The translations under genes were made by a program, and so were the position numbers. DNA of 64,000 bases. It comes from Streptomyces sp. MNU76. Its GTDB lineage: Bacteria > Actinomycetota > Actinomycetes > Streptomycetales > Streptomycetaceae. The stretch's first letter is position 1. Each line of letters begins with the position of its first letter. Where the stretch lies: positions 310,001-374,000 of the forward strand of contig NZ_JAJKLK010000006.1 of assembly GCF_020982545.1 (NCBI RefSeq). Reading direction: 5' to 3'. Below, in pieces: positions 34,267-43,429 of this stretch. The notes under the pieces are model-generated. The model searched no databases and was not told the origin of the DNA. It was given only the letters and a program-made list of their open reading frames with translations.

Positions 34267-36336
34267 CTATGAAGCCGGGGCCGGCGTCACATCCGTCAGC
34301 TTCCAGCGCTGGTTCAGGCCCGAGTTCGGGGTCCAGACTCCGACGCCCGCGCCGTCGTTCGTCGACTGGCCGTGAACGTCCGGGAGTTGGCCCGTGGCCA
34401 CGTTCACCAGGGTCCATGTGCCGTTGCCCGTCGAGGACAGGATCCACTGGGCGGCCTCGTCGCGCGTGGCCGTGTCGCGTTCCACCACCAGGGAGTCGAA
34501 GCGGATGGCCAGGCGCTTCTTCGAGGTCGGCTGCGTCAGGGCGTAGCGCGTGCGGTTGTCGGTCGCGCCCTTGCCGATACGGTCCAGGGTCCACTGCTGG
34601 GCGTTGCCGGCCGCCGTGCTCGGCGTCTTGATGACCAGGCTCTTGCCGTCGGGGCCCACGGCCAGGTTCTTGCCGCTCTGGACGCCCGTCAGGGTGTAGC
34701 TGTGGTTGTCCTGGAGTTCGGCCTTGGCGGTCGCCACCCCCGAGACGCCGTTGACCAGGAAGGAGGTCACGGACTGGGCCGGGACCGTGATCGTCGCCTT
34801 CTTGCCGGTGACCTTGACCGCCTTCTTGCGGATCAGCTTGCCGGCCGCGTCCGTGACCACCGGGGTGATCGTCGCCTTCTTGGAGACCTTGCCGAACTTC
34901 GACAGGTCGACCGTCACCGCGCGGGACTCCGTGGTGCTGTTGACGTGGACGACCGTCGCCTTGTCACCCTTCTTCGCCACCGCGGCCGTGCTCGACTCGT
35001 CATTGGTCTTGATCAGACGGTCGCCCGGCTTGATGTAGTGCGTGAAGTTGCGGGCCGTGTCGAACTTGGTGTTCGTGTAGATGGGGCAGGTCTTCAGGGT
35101 GTCCGACTTGCCGCAGGCGAAGGAGAGCTGGATCGAGCCCCAGTTGCCGCCCTTCTCCGACTCACCGCCCGGCTTCATGTTGTCGTAGTCCTCGACCGGC
35201 TGCCAGAAGACCCAGGCCTGGGGCTCCAGCTCGCGCAGGTCGTCGACGATGCGCTGGGCGAGGCCCAGTCCGGGGCGCATGTCGGTGAAGCTCTGGCCGT
35301 CGCCCCAGTCACCCTCGACCTCGCTCATCCACAGCGGCTTGTCGGCGGCCTTGGCGAGGTCGCGGACCGTGGTGCGCTGGCTGGTGCCGTAGGTGTGGAC
35401 GTTCATCTGGTCGACCAGATCACGGACCTCCTCGGGGTAGGAGTTCCAGTTCGTGGCGAACGTGCCGGGGTTCGTCTCGTCCATCGCGGAGATCTTCGCG
35501 CGGCTGCGGGAGTCGTCCAGGACCGGGCCGAGCGCCCTGAGGACCTTCTGCTGGAGCTCGGGGCCCATGTGGGCGCCCTCCTGGCGGCCGCCGGTCGGCT
35601 GGCCGTCGGCGCCGAGCTTGGTGCCCCAGTAGTTGGTGTTGGGCTCGTTGAACGGGTCGAGGGTGTCGACCTTGATGCCGTGCGCCTTCTCCAGGCGCTC
35701 GGTGGCGCCGACCAGGTACTTGGCGAAGTCCTCGACCGACTCCTCCTTCAGCTGGTCCTTCGAGGCGTCGAAGCCGCCGGAGACGTAGCCACTCTCCGTC
35801 ATGAACCACGGCGGGGAGTTGCTGAAGGTCTCCCAGTGCGTGATGTCCTTCTTGATGCGGTCGACCCACCAGCGCTGGGTGGCGTCGGCCTTCTTGTTCC
35901 AGTCCTTCTTGTCGTCGGCGCTCCACCAGTCGACGTCCTCGCGGGTGGTGCCCGCCGGGGCCTTCCACCAGCCCTCGACCGCGCCGCCGGCCCGCAGGTA
36001 GTCCTTGACGTCGGGGGCGTTGCCGCCGCCGATGTTGTAGCGGGCGATGTTGAGGTTGAGGCCGTCCTCGCCGAAGAGGAGCTTGGCGAGCTTCTCGCGT
36101 ATCGCGGGCGGGTAGTCGCCGGTCGCGTTGGCGAACCAGACCAGGCTGGTGCCCCAGCCCTCGAAGCTCTGGCCCTTGTAGGAGGGGTCGGGGCTGACCG
36201 TCACGGACGCGGCGGCGGGGGCCGACGTGTCGGCGTGCGCCATCGGCAGGGAGGTCGTGGCCATGGCCGTGCCGGTGGCCAGGGCCGTGATGCCGATGGC
36301 TCCGAGGAGCCGTCTCGTACGGGTGCGGTGTGCCAT
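34267..36336 (-). CDS. secreted GH30 glycoside hydrolase with C-terminal ricin-type lectin domain
   Basis: ATG 36336 (GGAG 8 bases upstream) starts a 689-residue protein. Signal peptide about 1-36 (LLGAIGITALATGTAMATTS, AHA). A TIM-barrel GH30 domain follows (SFEGWGTSLVWFANATGDYP, NLNIARYNIGGGNAPDV), with acid/base Glu231 in DPFNEPNTNYW and nucleophile Glu339 in WMSEVEGDW. A beta-sandwich follows (about 440-540), and then a ricin-type beta-trefoil (about 555-685, AQQWTLDRIG, GAGVGVWTPNSGLNQRW) that binds sugar. It resembles endo-beta-1,6-galactanases, but the exact substrate is inferred. The divergent LacI regulator and shared operator suggest substrate-induced expression. Confidence 0.9.
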   Translation of the reverse strand: MAHRTRTRRLLGAIGITALATGTAMATTSLPMAHADTSAPAAASVTVSPDPSYKGQSFEGWGTSLVWFANATGDYPPAIREKLAKLLFGEDGLNLNIARYNIGGGNAPDVKDYLRAGGAVEGWWKAPAGTTREDVDWWSADDKKDWNKKADATQRWWVDRIKKDITHWETFSNSPPWFMTESGYVSGGFDASKDQLKEESVEDFAKYLVGATERLEKAHGIKVDTLDPFNEPNTNYWGTKLGADGQPTGGRQEGAHMGPELQQKVLRALGPVLDDSRSRAKISAMDETNPGTFATNWNSYPEEVRDLVDQMNVHTYGTSQRTTVRDLAKAADKPLWMSEVEGDWGDGQSFTDMRPGLGLAQRIVDDLRELEPQAWVFWQPVEDYDNMKPGGESEKGGNWGSIQLSFACGKSDTLKTCPIYTNTKFDTARNFTHYIKPGDRLIKTNDESSTAAVAKKGDKATVVHVNSTTESRAVTVDLSKFGKVSKKATITPVVTDAAGKLIRKKAVKVTGKKATITVPAQSVTSFLVNGVSGVATAKAELQDNHSYTLTGVQSGKNLAVGPDGKSLVIKTPSTAAGNAQQWTLDRIGKGATDNRTRYALTQPTSKKRLAIRFDSLVVERDTATRDEAAQWILSSTGNGTWTLVNVATGQLPDVHGQSTNDGAGVGVWTPNSGLNQRWKLTDVTPAPAS

Positions 36337-36527
36337 TCGAGTACTCCAACTCTTCCGTGTGCCGCGTCCCGGCGGTGCATACACGGAGATCGGGGCCGAC
36401 GTTCAGCGCGGTGCGGGGGGTTACCTGGCGAGAGGGTTTCTTGCGGTGCGGTGGTGCTGTTTACTGCGGTTCGTCGTGCTTTTACAGCGATTCGCGGTGC
36501 TCTCGTATGGTCTGTCTGGTCTGTCAC

Positions 36528-36553
36528 AGTGGATGTTTACGTAAACATCCACT
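36528..36553. promoter_or_regulatory. LacI-type operator, perfect 26-bp palindrome
   Basis: Arms AGTGGATGTTTAC and GTAAACATCCACT meet at a central CG, the usual form of LacI-family operators. It lies 192 bases upstream of the GH30 start and 78 bases before the LacI start, so it can control both divergent genes. Confidence 0.85.
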
Positions 36554-36630
36554 GAGGCGGATGTCTACACTGTCCGAATCTCGGTGGTCAAGGAGTCGTC
36601 AAGAGTCGATTGAGGAGTCGGGGGAACAAG

Positions 36631-37704
36631 GTGGACACAACCGACGGACGCACGAGGAGACGTGGCGCCCGGCCCCGCCAGGGGCCTTCCATGGGAGACG
36701 TCGCGCGGGTCGCCGGGGTCTCCGCCCAGACCGTCTCCCGGGTCTCCAACGGGTTCGCCGGCGTCAACGAGGACACCCGCCGGCAGGTCCTCGACGCCAT
36801 GCGGGAACTGGGGTACCGGCCCAACAGCGCGGCGCGGGCCCTGCGGCGCGGGGAGTTCCGGACCCTCGGAGTGATCACCTTCTCCCTCTCCACCCTCGGG
36901 AACATCCGCACGCTCGACGCCATCGCCACGTCCGCCGCGCGGGAGGGGTACGCCGTCACGCTGCTGCCCGTCGCCGTGCCGACGCAGGACGAGGTGAACG
37001 GGGCGTTCTCCCGGCTCGGGGAGCTGGCCGTGGACGCCGTGATCGTGATCATGGAGGTGCATCTGCTGGACGCGGCGACCGTGTCCGTGCCGCCCGGGGT
37101 GCAGGTCGTGGTCGCCGACTCCGACGCCGGGGACCGGTACACCGTCGTCGACACCGACCAGGCGGGGGGCGCGCGGGACGCCGTACGGCATCTGCTGGAG
37201 CTGGGGCACGGGACCGTGTGGCATCTGGCGGGGCCCGAGGACTCGTTCGCGGCGCAGCGGCGGGCGAACGCGTGGCGCGCCACGCTCGCCGAGGCGGGCG
37301 TGGCGGACGCGCCGCCGCTGGTGCGCGGCGACTGGTCGGCCGAGTCCGGCTACCGGGCCGGGTTGCGGATCGCCGAGGAGGCGGACTGCACGGCCGTGTT
37401 CGTCGCGAACGATCAGATGGCGCTGGGGTTGTTGCGGGCGCTGAACGAGCGGGGGCGGCGGGTGCCCGAGGACGTGAGCGTCGTCGGGTTCGACGACATT
37501 CCCGAGGCCGCGTCGTTCCTGCCGCCCCTGACCACGGTCCACCAGGACTTCGCGGAGGTGGGGCGACTGTGTGTGGAGGGTGCTCCGCAAGATGCGGGAG
37601 GGTGGGCGAGAGGGGACGAGACGGAGGGGCACGGGACGACACTCGTACCGACGCGGCTCGTACGGCGGCGGAGTACGGCGCCACCGCCGGGGTCCGCCCG
37701 CTGA
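36631..37704 (+). CDS. LacI-family transcriptional repressor
   Basis: GTG 36631 gives a 357-residue repressor. The HTH and hinge are MGDVARVAGVSAQTVSRVSN and AARALRRG (about residues 21-75). The periplasmic-binding-like domain carries LGVITFSLSTLGN, GHGTVWHLAGPEDSFAAQRR and VFVANDQMALGLLRAL, then VVGFDDIPEAASFLPPLTTV. Near 37575-37615 the read frame is odd (EGAPQDAGGWARGDETEG). The neighbouring frame gives the family-like VLRKMREGGREG, and the frame returns before LVPTRLVRRRSTAPP, so two compensating small indels are likely. It should repress the GH30 gene until its sugar ligand binds. Confidence 0.9.
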   Translation: MDTTDGRTRRRGARPRQGPSMGDVARVAGVSAQTVSRVSNGFAGVNEDTRRQVLDAMRELGYRPNSAARALRRGEFRTLGVITFSLSTLGNIRTLDAIATSAAREGYAVTLLPVAVPTQDEVNGAFSRLGELAVDAVIVIMEVHLLDAATVSVPPGVQVVVADSDAGDRYTVVDTDQAGGARDAVRHLLELGHGTVWHLAGPEDSFAAQRRANAWRATLAEAGVADAPPLVRGDWSAESGYRAGLRIAEEADCTAVFVANDQMALGLLRALNERGRRVPEDVSVVGFDDIPEAASFLPPLTTVHQDFAEVGRLCVEGAPQDAGGWARGDETEGHGTTLVPTRLVRRRSTAPPPGSAR

Positions 37705-37708
37705 GCGC

Positions 37709-37954
37709 TCAGGTGGCGGTCGTCGTCGGCCCGTCGCACCCTTCGCGCCCCGCGCGCCGCTGCTCGTCCCCGTGGCCGGTGACCCTGCCGTACGCCCGGT
37801 GAAGGCGGCCGAGTTCCCAGAGCAGGTATCCACTGGCTCCGGCGAACGGGAACCATGTTCCCAGGTGGAAGACGAGGACCGGCATGTACAACAGGCCGAC
37901 CAGGACGACGAACTTGAACAGGATGGCTGTGTACGGCTGACCGTGTTCGACCAT
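37709..37954 (-). CDS. small membrane protein
   Basis: ATG 37954 (AGGG 7 bases upstream) starts an 81-residue protein with two hydrophobic segments (AILFKFVVLVGLLYMPVLVF and FPFAGASGYLLWELG) and a hydrophilic C-terminus. Unknown function. Its stop is five bases from the end of the LacI gene on the other strand. Confidence 0.6.
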   Translation of the reverse strand: MVEHGQPYTAILFKFVVLVGLLYMPVLVFHLGTWFPFAGASGYLLWELGRLHRAYGRVTGHGDEQRRAGREGCDGPTTTAT

Positions 37955-38150
37955 GATGTGCCCTCCCCTGCCGTGGATCCACGCTGCGCGCGATCGCGTG
38001 CATGGGCCCCCTCGGCCTCTCGGCCTCTCTGCTTCGCCATGATGCCGCCGGGTCGGCGGCTCCGCGAGGGTCGGCGATTGCTGCGCCACGTATCTTCACA
38101 ACGCTCCGCTATACGGTGTGGACTCGTGAACGGCATACGGGGGCTCGGGG

Positions 38151-39341
38151 TTGGTGGGGGCGGGGCGAGGACTCGCGGAGAGGTACCCGTGGGTGGTGGA
38201 TGTCGGGGTCGCCCTGTTGGTGCAGGGGGCCATGACCATGCCGTTCGTGGTGCCTCGGGCGGTCGGGCTGGCGCCGGCGACTTGGGCCGCGTACGGGATG
38301 ATGACGCTCACCGTGGTGCCGCTGGTGTGGCGGCGGCGGGCTCCGCTCGCCGTGCTGCTGGCGATTCTGGTGACCAGCATGGTCTACAAGCTGGCCATCG
38401 ACGGGCCCGGGCAGCCGCTGCCGTACAACGGGCTCGTGATCGTCTACACGGTCGCCGTCCTGTCGTCGCCCCGGAAGCGGCTCGTCAGCGGGGTGCTGGT
38501 GCTGATCGCCGTGCCCGTGGGGGTGTGGCTCAACTCCCGGTCGGCGCGTGAACTGACCTTCTCCGCCTTCGTGTTCGCGGCCGCCTACGTCTTCGGGCGG
38601 CTCACCGACGCCCGTCAGCGCGCCCACCGGGTGGAGGCCGAGCGGGCCGCCGCGCGGGAACGGGCCCGCATCGCACGGGAGATGCACGACATCCTCTCCC
38701 ACGCCGTCAGTCTGATGATCGTGCAGGCGGAGGCCGGGCCCGTTGCGGTGCGTACGGCGCCGGAGCGGGCCGAGGCCGCCTTCGACGCGATCTCCGAGAC
38801 CGGGCGGGACGCCATGGTCCAGCTGCGGCGGATGCTCGGCCTCCTCCGGGACAGCGAGGAGGGCGGCGAGGACGGCAGCGTGGGGGTCGGTGCGGGGTAC
38901 GCGCCCGGGCTCGCGCCCCGTGCGCCTCAGCCCGGGGTCGGGGAGCTGCCCGCGCTGTTCGAGCGGGTGCGGGGCAGCGGGCTTCAGGTCCGGTACGAGG
39001 TCGCGGGGTCGGAGCACGTGCTCCCGGAGGCCGTCGGGGCGGCCGTCTTCCGGATCGTGCAGGAGACACTGACGAACACGATCAGGCATGCGGCGGCCCG
39101 TACCGTCACCGTTCAACTGACCTATGGTGACGGCGAATTGGGGGTAGGCGTGGTCGATGACGGGCGAGGGGCTCGGGCGGGGTTCGGCAGCGGTGGGCAC
39201 GGGCTCGTGGGGGTGCGGGAGCGGGCCGCCGCGCTCGGGGGTACGGCGGAGGTCGGAGCCGGACCCGGTGGGCGCGGGTTCGAGGTACGGGTGCGGATAC
39301 CCGTGCCGGCCGTGGTCGCGACCGCGGAGGCGGACCGGTGA
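38151..39341 (+). CDS. sensor histidine kinase of the NarL-partner type
   Basis: A roughly 395-residue kinase: about five membrane helices in the first 150 residues (VVDVGVALLVQGAMTMPFVV, APLAVLLAILVTSMVYKLA), then the phospho-acceptor region RARIAREMHDILSHAVSLMI (His in EMHDILSH), and an ATPase domain (AAVFRIVQETLTNTIRHAAA; GELGVGVVDDGRGARAGFGS; GHGLVGVRERAAALGG). The start is uncertain (TTG 38151 or GTG 38154). Its stop overlaps the start of the response regulator (GTGA), so both are coupled. Confidence 0.88.
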   Translation: MVGAGRGLAERYPWVVDVGVALLVQGAMTMPFVVPRAVGLAPATWAAYGMMTLTVVPLVWRRRAPLAVLLAILVTSMVYKLAIDGPGQPLPYNGLVIVYTVAVLSSPRKRLVSGVLVLIAVPVGVWLNSRSARELTFSAFVFAAAYVFGRLTDARQRAHRVEAERAAARERARIAREMHDILSHAVSLMIVQAEAGPVAVRTAPERAEAAFDAISETGRDAMVQLRRMLGLLRDSEEGGEDGSVGVGAGYAPGLAPRAPQPGVGELPALFERVRGSGLQVRYEVAGSEHVLPEAVGAAVFRIVQETLTNTIRHAAARTVTVQLTYGDGELGVGVVDDGRGARAGFGSGGHGLVGVRERAAALGGTAEVGAGPGGRGFEVRVRIPVPAVVATAEADR

Positions 39342-40315
39342 CCGGTCAGGTGATCCGGGTGGTCGTCGCCGATGACCAGGAGCTGGTGCGGAGCGGGTTC
39401 GCGTTGATCCTCGACGTGCAGCCCGACATCGAGGTCGTCGCGGAGGTCGGTGACGGGGTGGAGGCGGTCGAGGCGGTGCGGCGGCACCGCGCCGACGTGG
39501 CGCTGCTCGACATCCGGATGCCCCGGATGGACGGCATCGAGGCGTGCCGGGCGATCAGTGCGACATGTACGAGCGGTACGAGCAGTGCGAGCACTGCCGG
39601 CGGTGCGGGCCCTACCGGCGGTGCGGGCGGCGGCTGTCGGGTGGTCATGCTGACGACCTTCGACTCCGACGAGTACGTGTACGAGGCGCTGCACGCGGGG
39701 GCCAGCGGGTTCCTGCTCAAGGACGTCCGGCGGGACGATCTCGTGCACGCGGTGCGGGTGGTGGCGCGGGGCGACTCGCTGCTCGCGCCGTCCGTGGCCC
39801 GGCGGCTCGTGGAGCAGTACACACGGCCCACCGTGAACGCCGCCCCGGACCGGCGGCCCGACCCCCGGCTCGACGTGCTGACCGGCAGGGAGCGGGAGAC
39901 CCTGTTGCTGCTGGCGCGAGGGCTGTCGAACGCCGAGATCGCCGCCGAACTGGTCGTCAGCGATCACACGGTCAAGACCCATGTCGGCAACGTGCTCGCC
40001 AAGCTCGGCCTGCGCGACCGTATCCAGGCGGTGATCTGCGCGTACGAGACGGGGCTGATCGCGGCGGGTGACGACTCGCTCTGGGCGGGTGGCACGTTGC
40101 CCGGGCGGGCGGGGATCCCTCGGGAGGCCGCCGGTTCCCCGCCTGCCCGGGCCCGGTACGCCGGGCGGGGGTGGAGGTCGCCCGCCCGGGGGAGCCGAGC
40201 GCGCCTTGTCCTCCCCCATGTCGGCGAGGAGGCAGCGCCCCTAGCACGCCCTGGAACCGCTCGCTCGGGCGATCCGCTGGTAGCCGCTGGTCAGAAGGAT
40301 GGGGCCACGACCTGA
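39338..40315 (+). CDS. NarL-family response regulator with a receiver insertion and long tail
   Basis: A 325-residue regulator. The receiver has VVADDQ, phospho-Asp in ALLDIRMPRMDG, T in VVMLTTFD and K in FLLKDVRR. The LuxR HTH is LSNAEIAAELVVSDHTVKTH. Two oddities: a Gly/Ser/Thr/Ala-rich insertion of about 25 residues (SATCTSGTSSASTAGGAGPT and on) between helix 3 and strand 4 of the receiver, coded by near-repeated triplets, and a tail of about 85 residues after GLIAAGDD that has no family similarity. Normal members end near there, at about 40073, so the tail may reflect a lost stop or frame error. Confidence 0.88.
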   Translation: MTGQVIRVVVADDQELVRSGFALILDVQPDIEVVAEVGDGVEAVEAVRRHRADVALLDIRMPRMDGIEACRAISATCTSGTSSASTAGGAGPTGGAGGGCRVVMLTTFDSDEYVYEALHAGASGFLLKDVRRDDLVHAVRVVARGDSLLAPSVARRLVEQYTRPTVNAAPDRRPDPRLDVLTGRERETLLLLARGLSNAEIAAELVVSDHTVKTHVGNVLAKLGLRDRIQAVICAYETGLIAAGDDSLWAGGTLPGRAGIPREAAGSPPARARYAGRGWRSPARGSRARLVLPHVGEEAAPLARPGTARSGDPLVAAGQKDGATT

Positions 40316-40343
40316 ACACCGGCCCACGTCCCAGGAGTTGACC

Positions 40344-41564
40344 ATGAGGAGCACCACCCGTACGTTGCTCGCCGCCGCCCTCGTGCTGGGGGCTGCCGCC
40401 GGGCCGACGGTACTGCCGGCCACCGCGGCACCCGGCCCGGCCCTCGCCCTCGCCTCCGCCTCCGCCTCCGCCACCGCACGGTCGGAAGCACCGTCGTCGG
40501 CGGACACCCGGCTCACCACCGCCATGGAGGCCGCCATCGCCGGGCTGCCCTCCGCCGACGCGACCGCCGCACTCGTGCGGGTCGGAGGGAGCGAGGGGGT
40601 GTGGCGCGGCAGTTCGGGCGTGCACGACCTCACCACCGGCCGGGCCGCCGATCCGAACGCCCGCTTCCGGGCCGGTTCGGTGACCAAGGTGTTCACGGCC
40701 GCCGTCGTGCTGCGGCTGGTCGCCGCGGGGAAGGTCGACCTCGACCGGAGCGCCCGCTCGTACCTGCCCGAGCTGATCCCGGCGTCGTACAGCGGCGTCA
40801 CCGTCCGACAGTTGCTCAACCACACGCACGGCATCCCCGCGCCCGACTTCCCGTGGACGACCATCGAGGGGGCGTACGCGAACCGCTTCCGGATCCACGA
40901 CCCCGAGGAGATGGTGCGGTCGGCGACGGCGAAGGAGCGGGAGTTCACGCCGGGAGAGCGGCAGCACTACCTCAACATCGGCTACACGATCGCCGGACTC
41001 ATCGTCGAGCGGGTGACGGGGGACTCGTACGAGGAGCAGGTCGCGCGGCAGGTGCTGAGGCCGCTCGGACTGCGGGACACGTACGTCCCGGGGGCCGATC
41101 CGCGCATCGCCGGCCCGCACAACCACGGGTACCAGCGGATGACCTTCGACGACGGGACGACCGGGCTGCGGGACGTGACCGTGTGGGGCGTGACGGACGG
41201 CTGGGCGGCCGGGGACATCGTCTCGACCACGGCCGATCTGGAGCGGTTCACGAAGGCGCTGTTCCAGGGACGGGTCGTGCCGCGCGGGCCGGTGCTGGAG
41301 GAGATGTTCACGGTGCCGCAGGTGACGGACCACAAGACGGGCAAGCCCGCCGAGTACGCCGTCGGGCTGGCGCGCAAGGTGCTCGGCGGGCGTGCGGTGT
41401 GGGGCAAGACGGGTGGCCGTTGGGGCTACAACAGCGTCGTCGCCTCCACGCGGGACGGTTCGCGCACCCTCGTCTACAGCGTCAACTCCACGGACGCCAA
41501 GGGCGGCACCATGAACAAGGTGGCCATGAACGTGATGGTGGCGGCCTACGGGATGCCGTCGTAG
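40344..41564 (+). CDS. secreted serine hydrolase (beta-lactamase / D-Ala-D-Ala carboxypeptidase type)
   Basis: ATG 40344 (GGAG 7 bases upstream) starts a 406-residue protein: signal peptide (LLAAALVLGAAAGPTVLPAT, cleavage near ATA-AP, residue 29), an Ala/Ser-rich linker, then a class C beta-lactamase-like domain. Catalytic motifs: SxxK in FRAGSVTKVF, the Tyr motif in HYLNIGYTIAG, and KTG in WGKTGGRWGY. The family includes D-Ala carboxypeptidases, esterases and peptidases, so the substrate is open. It begins 28 bases after the response regulator frame ends. Confidence 0.9.
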   Translation: MRSTTRTLLAAALVLGAAAGPTVLPATAAPGPALALASASASATARSEAPSSADTRLTTAMEAAIAGLPSADATAALVRVGGSEGVWRGSSGVHDLTTGRAADPNARFRAGSVTKVFTAAVVLRLVAAGKVDLDRSARSYLPELIPASYSGVTVRQLLNHTHGIPAPDFPWTTIEGAYANRFRIHDPEEMVRSATAKEREFTPGERQHYLNIGYTIAGLIVERVTGDSYEEQVARQVLRPLGLRDTYVPGADPRIAGPHNHGYQRMTFDDGTTGLRDVTVWGVTDGWAAGDIVSTTADLERFTKALFQGRVVPRGPVLEEMFTVPQVTDHKTGKPAEYAVGLARKVLGGRAVWGKTGGRWGYNSVVASTRDGSRTLVYSVNSTDAKGGTMNKVAMNVMVAAYGMPS

Positions 41565-41643
41565 CGGGCACGATCAGGACAACTGACCTAGAGATTCGGC
41601 TAGTTGGGGTCGCCGGGTGACATCGGCCCCTAGCATCGGCGGC

Positions 41644-42921
41644 ATGCCAATACGTCGGGGCCATGACAATCGGGGCCGGGGTTCGGACCGTGATCCGCGT
41701 GCCGACGCGTATCCGATGCCGAGCGTGCCGTACGGGTGGTACGCGGTGCTGCGCAGCAAGGAGTTACCCGCGGGCAAAGTCGTCAGCCTGCACTACTTCG
41801 GGCGGGCGCTGATCGCGTTCCGTGGGGCGGACGGGCGGGCCACCGTGCGGGACGCGCACTGTCCGCACTACGGCGCCCATCTCGGCGTCGGCGGGAAGGT
41901 CGTGGACGGGACGGTGCAGTGCCCCTTCCACGGGTGGCGGTTCGGGGCGAACGGGCGGTGCGTGGAGGCGCCGTTCGCCGTGCGGACGCCCAAGGTGTCG
42001 ATCGGCGGGTTCCCGGTGCGCGAGCACAGTGGGCTCGTCCTGGTGTACGTCGGGCCGGACGCGCCGGACGTGCCGGGTGAATCGGGTGCGGCGCCGGGTG
42101 CGACGCCGGGTGGAGTGGGCGAACCCTCCTGGGAGGTGCCGGAGATCGAGGAGGCGGGGTCACGGCGGTTCGCCTCGCCCATCGACGACACGTGCCGGGC
42201 GCGGATCCACGTCCAGGAGATGCGCGAGAACATCGTCGACGAGTCCCACTTCCACTTCATCCACGGGCAGAGCGAGCCGCCGGTCCAGGAGTGGCGGGAG
42301 GACGGGCCGTTCGCCGAGGCGCTCGGGACGATCAGCCGGCGCGTGTTCGGGTGGGACATCCACAACACGTTCGACGCGTTCATGTACGGGCCGGGTGTGA
42401 TGGTCGTCCGGGTCCACGGGCCCGTGCTGTCGGTGACCGCCGTCGCGCTCAGCACACCCGTCGACGACCGCACGAGCGAGCTGCGGATGCTGTACTACCT
42501 GCGCAAACCACGCCGACTTCCCTTCCTCACACCCCTGTTCAAGCTCGTCTTCCGGGCCGAGGCGCTGGGCGAGGTGCGCGAGGAGATACGAATCTGGGAC
42601 CACAAGATCCATCAGGCCCGGCCGGTGCTGCTGCCCCACGAGAAGGGGATCAGGGCGCTGCGGCGGTGGTACGCGCAGTTCTATCCGGGGCCTGCGGACG
42701 GGGCCGCGGCGGGTCCGGACAGGGCCACGGCCGGCTCGGCGGACGAGCGGCTGTTGTTCCGCTCCGGAGAGGAGGGCCTCCCCACGGACGTCATGCCGGT
42801 CGAGGAGTCCCTGCCTCAGTCGGCCGCCCGGCGCGAGGGGCACCCGGCCTCCGCGGTGGCGGCCCAGAAGGAGAGCAGGCGCAGTCCCTCCTCGGAGGCC
42901 GAACCGGGTTCCGCGGTGTAG
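41644..42921 (+). CDS. Rieske non-heme iron oxygenase (KshA-like)
   Basis: A 425-residue oxygenase component. The N-terminal Rieske [2Fe-2S] domain has CPHYGAH and CPFHGWRF (about residues 77-100). The catalytic mononuclear iron site is in the helix NIVDESHFHFIHGQ (two His plus an acid). The fold order and the WYAVLRSKELPAGKV start resemble 3-ketosteroid 9-alpha-hydroxylase and cholesterol 7-desaturase types, so a hydrophobic polycyclic substrate is plausible but inferred. No reductase or ferredoxin gene is adjacent. The last 60 residues are low-complexity. GTG 41617 is an alternative start. Confidence 0.88.
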   Translation: MPIRRGHDNRGRGSDRDPRADAYPMPSVPYGWYAVLRSKELPAGKVVSLHYFGRALIAFRGADGRATVRDAHCPHYGAHLGVGGKVVDGTVQCPFHGWRFGANGRCVEAPFAVRTPKVSIGGFPVREHSGLVLVYVGPDAPDVPGESGAAPGATPGGVGEPSWEVPEIEEAGSRRFASPIDDTCRARIHVQEMRENIVDESHFHFIHGQSEPPVQEWREDGPFAEALGTISRRVFGWDIHNTFDAFMYGPGVMVVRVHGPVLSVTAVALSTPVDDRTSELRMLYYLRKPRRLPFLTPLFKLVFRAEALGEVREEIRIWDHKIHQARPVLLPHEKGIRALRRWYAQFYPGPADGAAAGPDRATAGSADERLLFRSGEEGLPTDVMPVEESLPQSAARREGHPASAVAAQKESRRSPSSEAEPGSAV

Positions 42922-43069
42922 ATGGTGAGGGCCAAGCCCGGTGCGGCGGTCATCTCCCGGCTCTCCCGGCCCTCGTGGGCGAGGGCGAGGTCGCCGACGG
43001 CCTTTGGTGGTGCGAGCGGCGGCTCGGGCTGAAGCCCTGGGCCCGGCCTGCGGGCCCTAAGCTCCCCCC

Positions 43070-43429
43070 ATGGAGCGATCCGAGATCATGCAGCGCGTCG
43101 TCGGGATTCTCACCGAGGCGGTCGAGGTACGGCGGCAGGCTCGCGAGAACCCCGGTGTCGAGGTGGCGTTGACGGGTGCCGTCTCCGCGCTGCTCGTGGA
43201 GACCCTGCCCAAGATCGAGCTGCCCGCCGACGCCTCCGCGCAGGAGACCGCGCACATCATCACGGACGCCCTGGCACCGGCGATCGTGACCCTCGCCAAC
43301 TGCTTCGCCTACGCCTTCGTCCACCTGGCCGAGGTACACGACGAGGGCCGGACCGACACGACGGCCGCGGACGTCCTGCGATCCATCTCCTTGCAGTTCG
43401 CCCAGCGGGAGGGGAAGCCGGAGGAGTAG
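43070..43429 (+). CDS. small conserved hypothetical protein
   Basis: A 119-residue, mostly helical and acidic protein (EIMQRVVGILTEAVEVRRQA, LTGAVSALLVETLPKIEL, ETAHIITDALAPAIVTLANC), without signal peptide or membrane segment. I do not recognise the family. It begins 148 bases after the Rieske gene and may be co-transcribed with it. Confidence 0.6.
   Translation: MERSEIMQRVVGILTEAVEVRRQARENPGVEVALTGAVSALLVETLPKIELPADASAQETAHIITDALAPAIVTLANCFAYAFVHLAEVHDEGRTDTTAADVLRSISLQFAQREGKPEE

Noticed and set aside
34372..36555. A 727-residue open frame on the + strand opposite the GH30 gene
   Set aside because: It mirrors the codon pattern of the GH30 gene, has low-complexity Val/Gly/Arg/Leu composition and no domain. 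The signal peptide, catalytic Glu residues and operator support the minus-strand gene.
41575..41640. Regulatory palindrome around AACTGACCTAG/CTAGTTG before the Rieske gene
   Set aside because: The arms are imperfect and interrupted, and the match is no better than expected by chance in this region.
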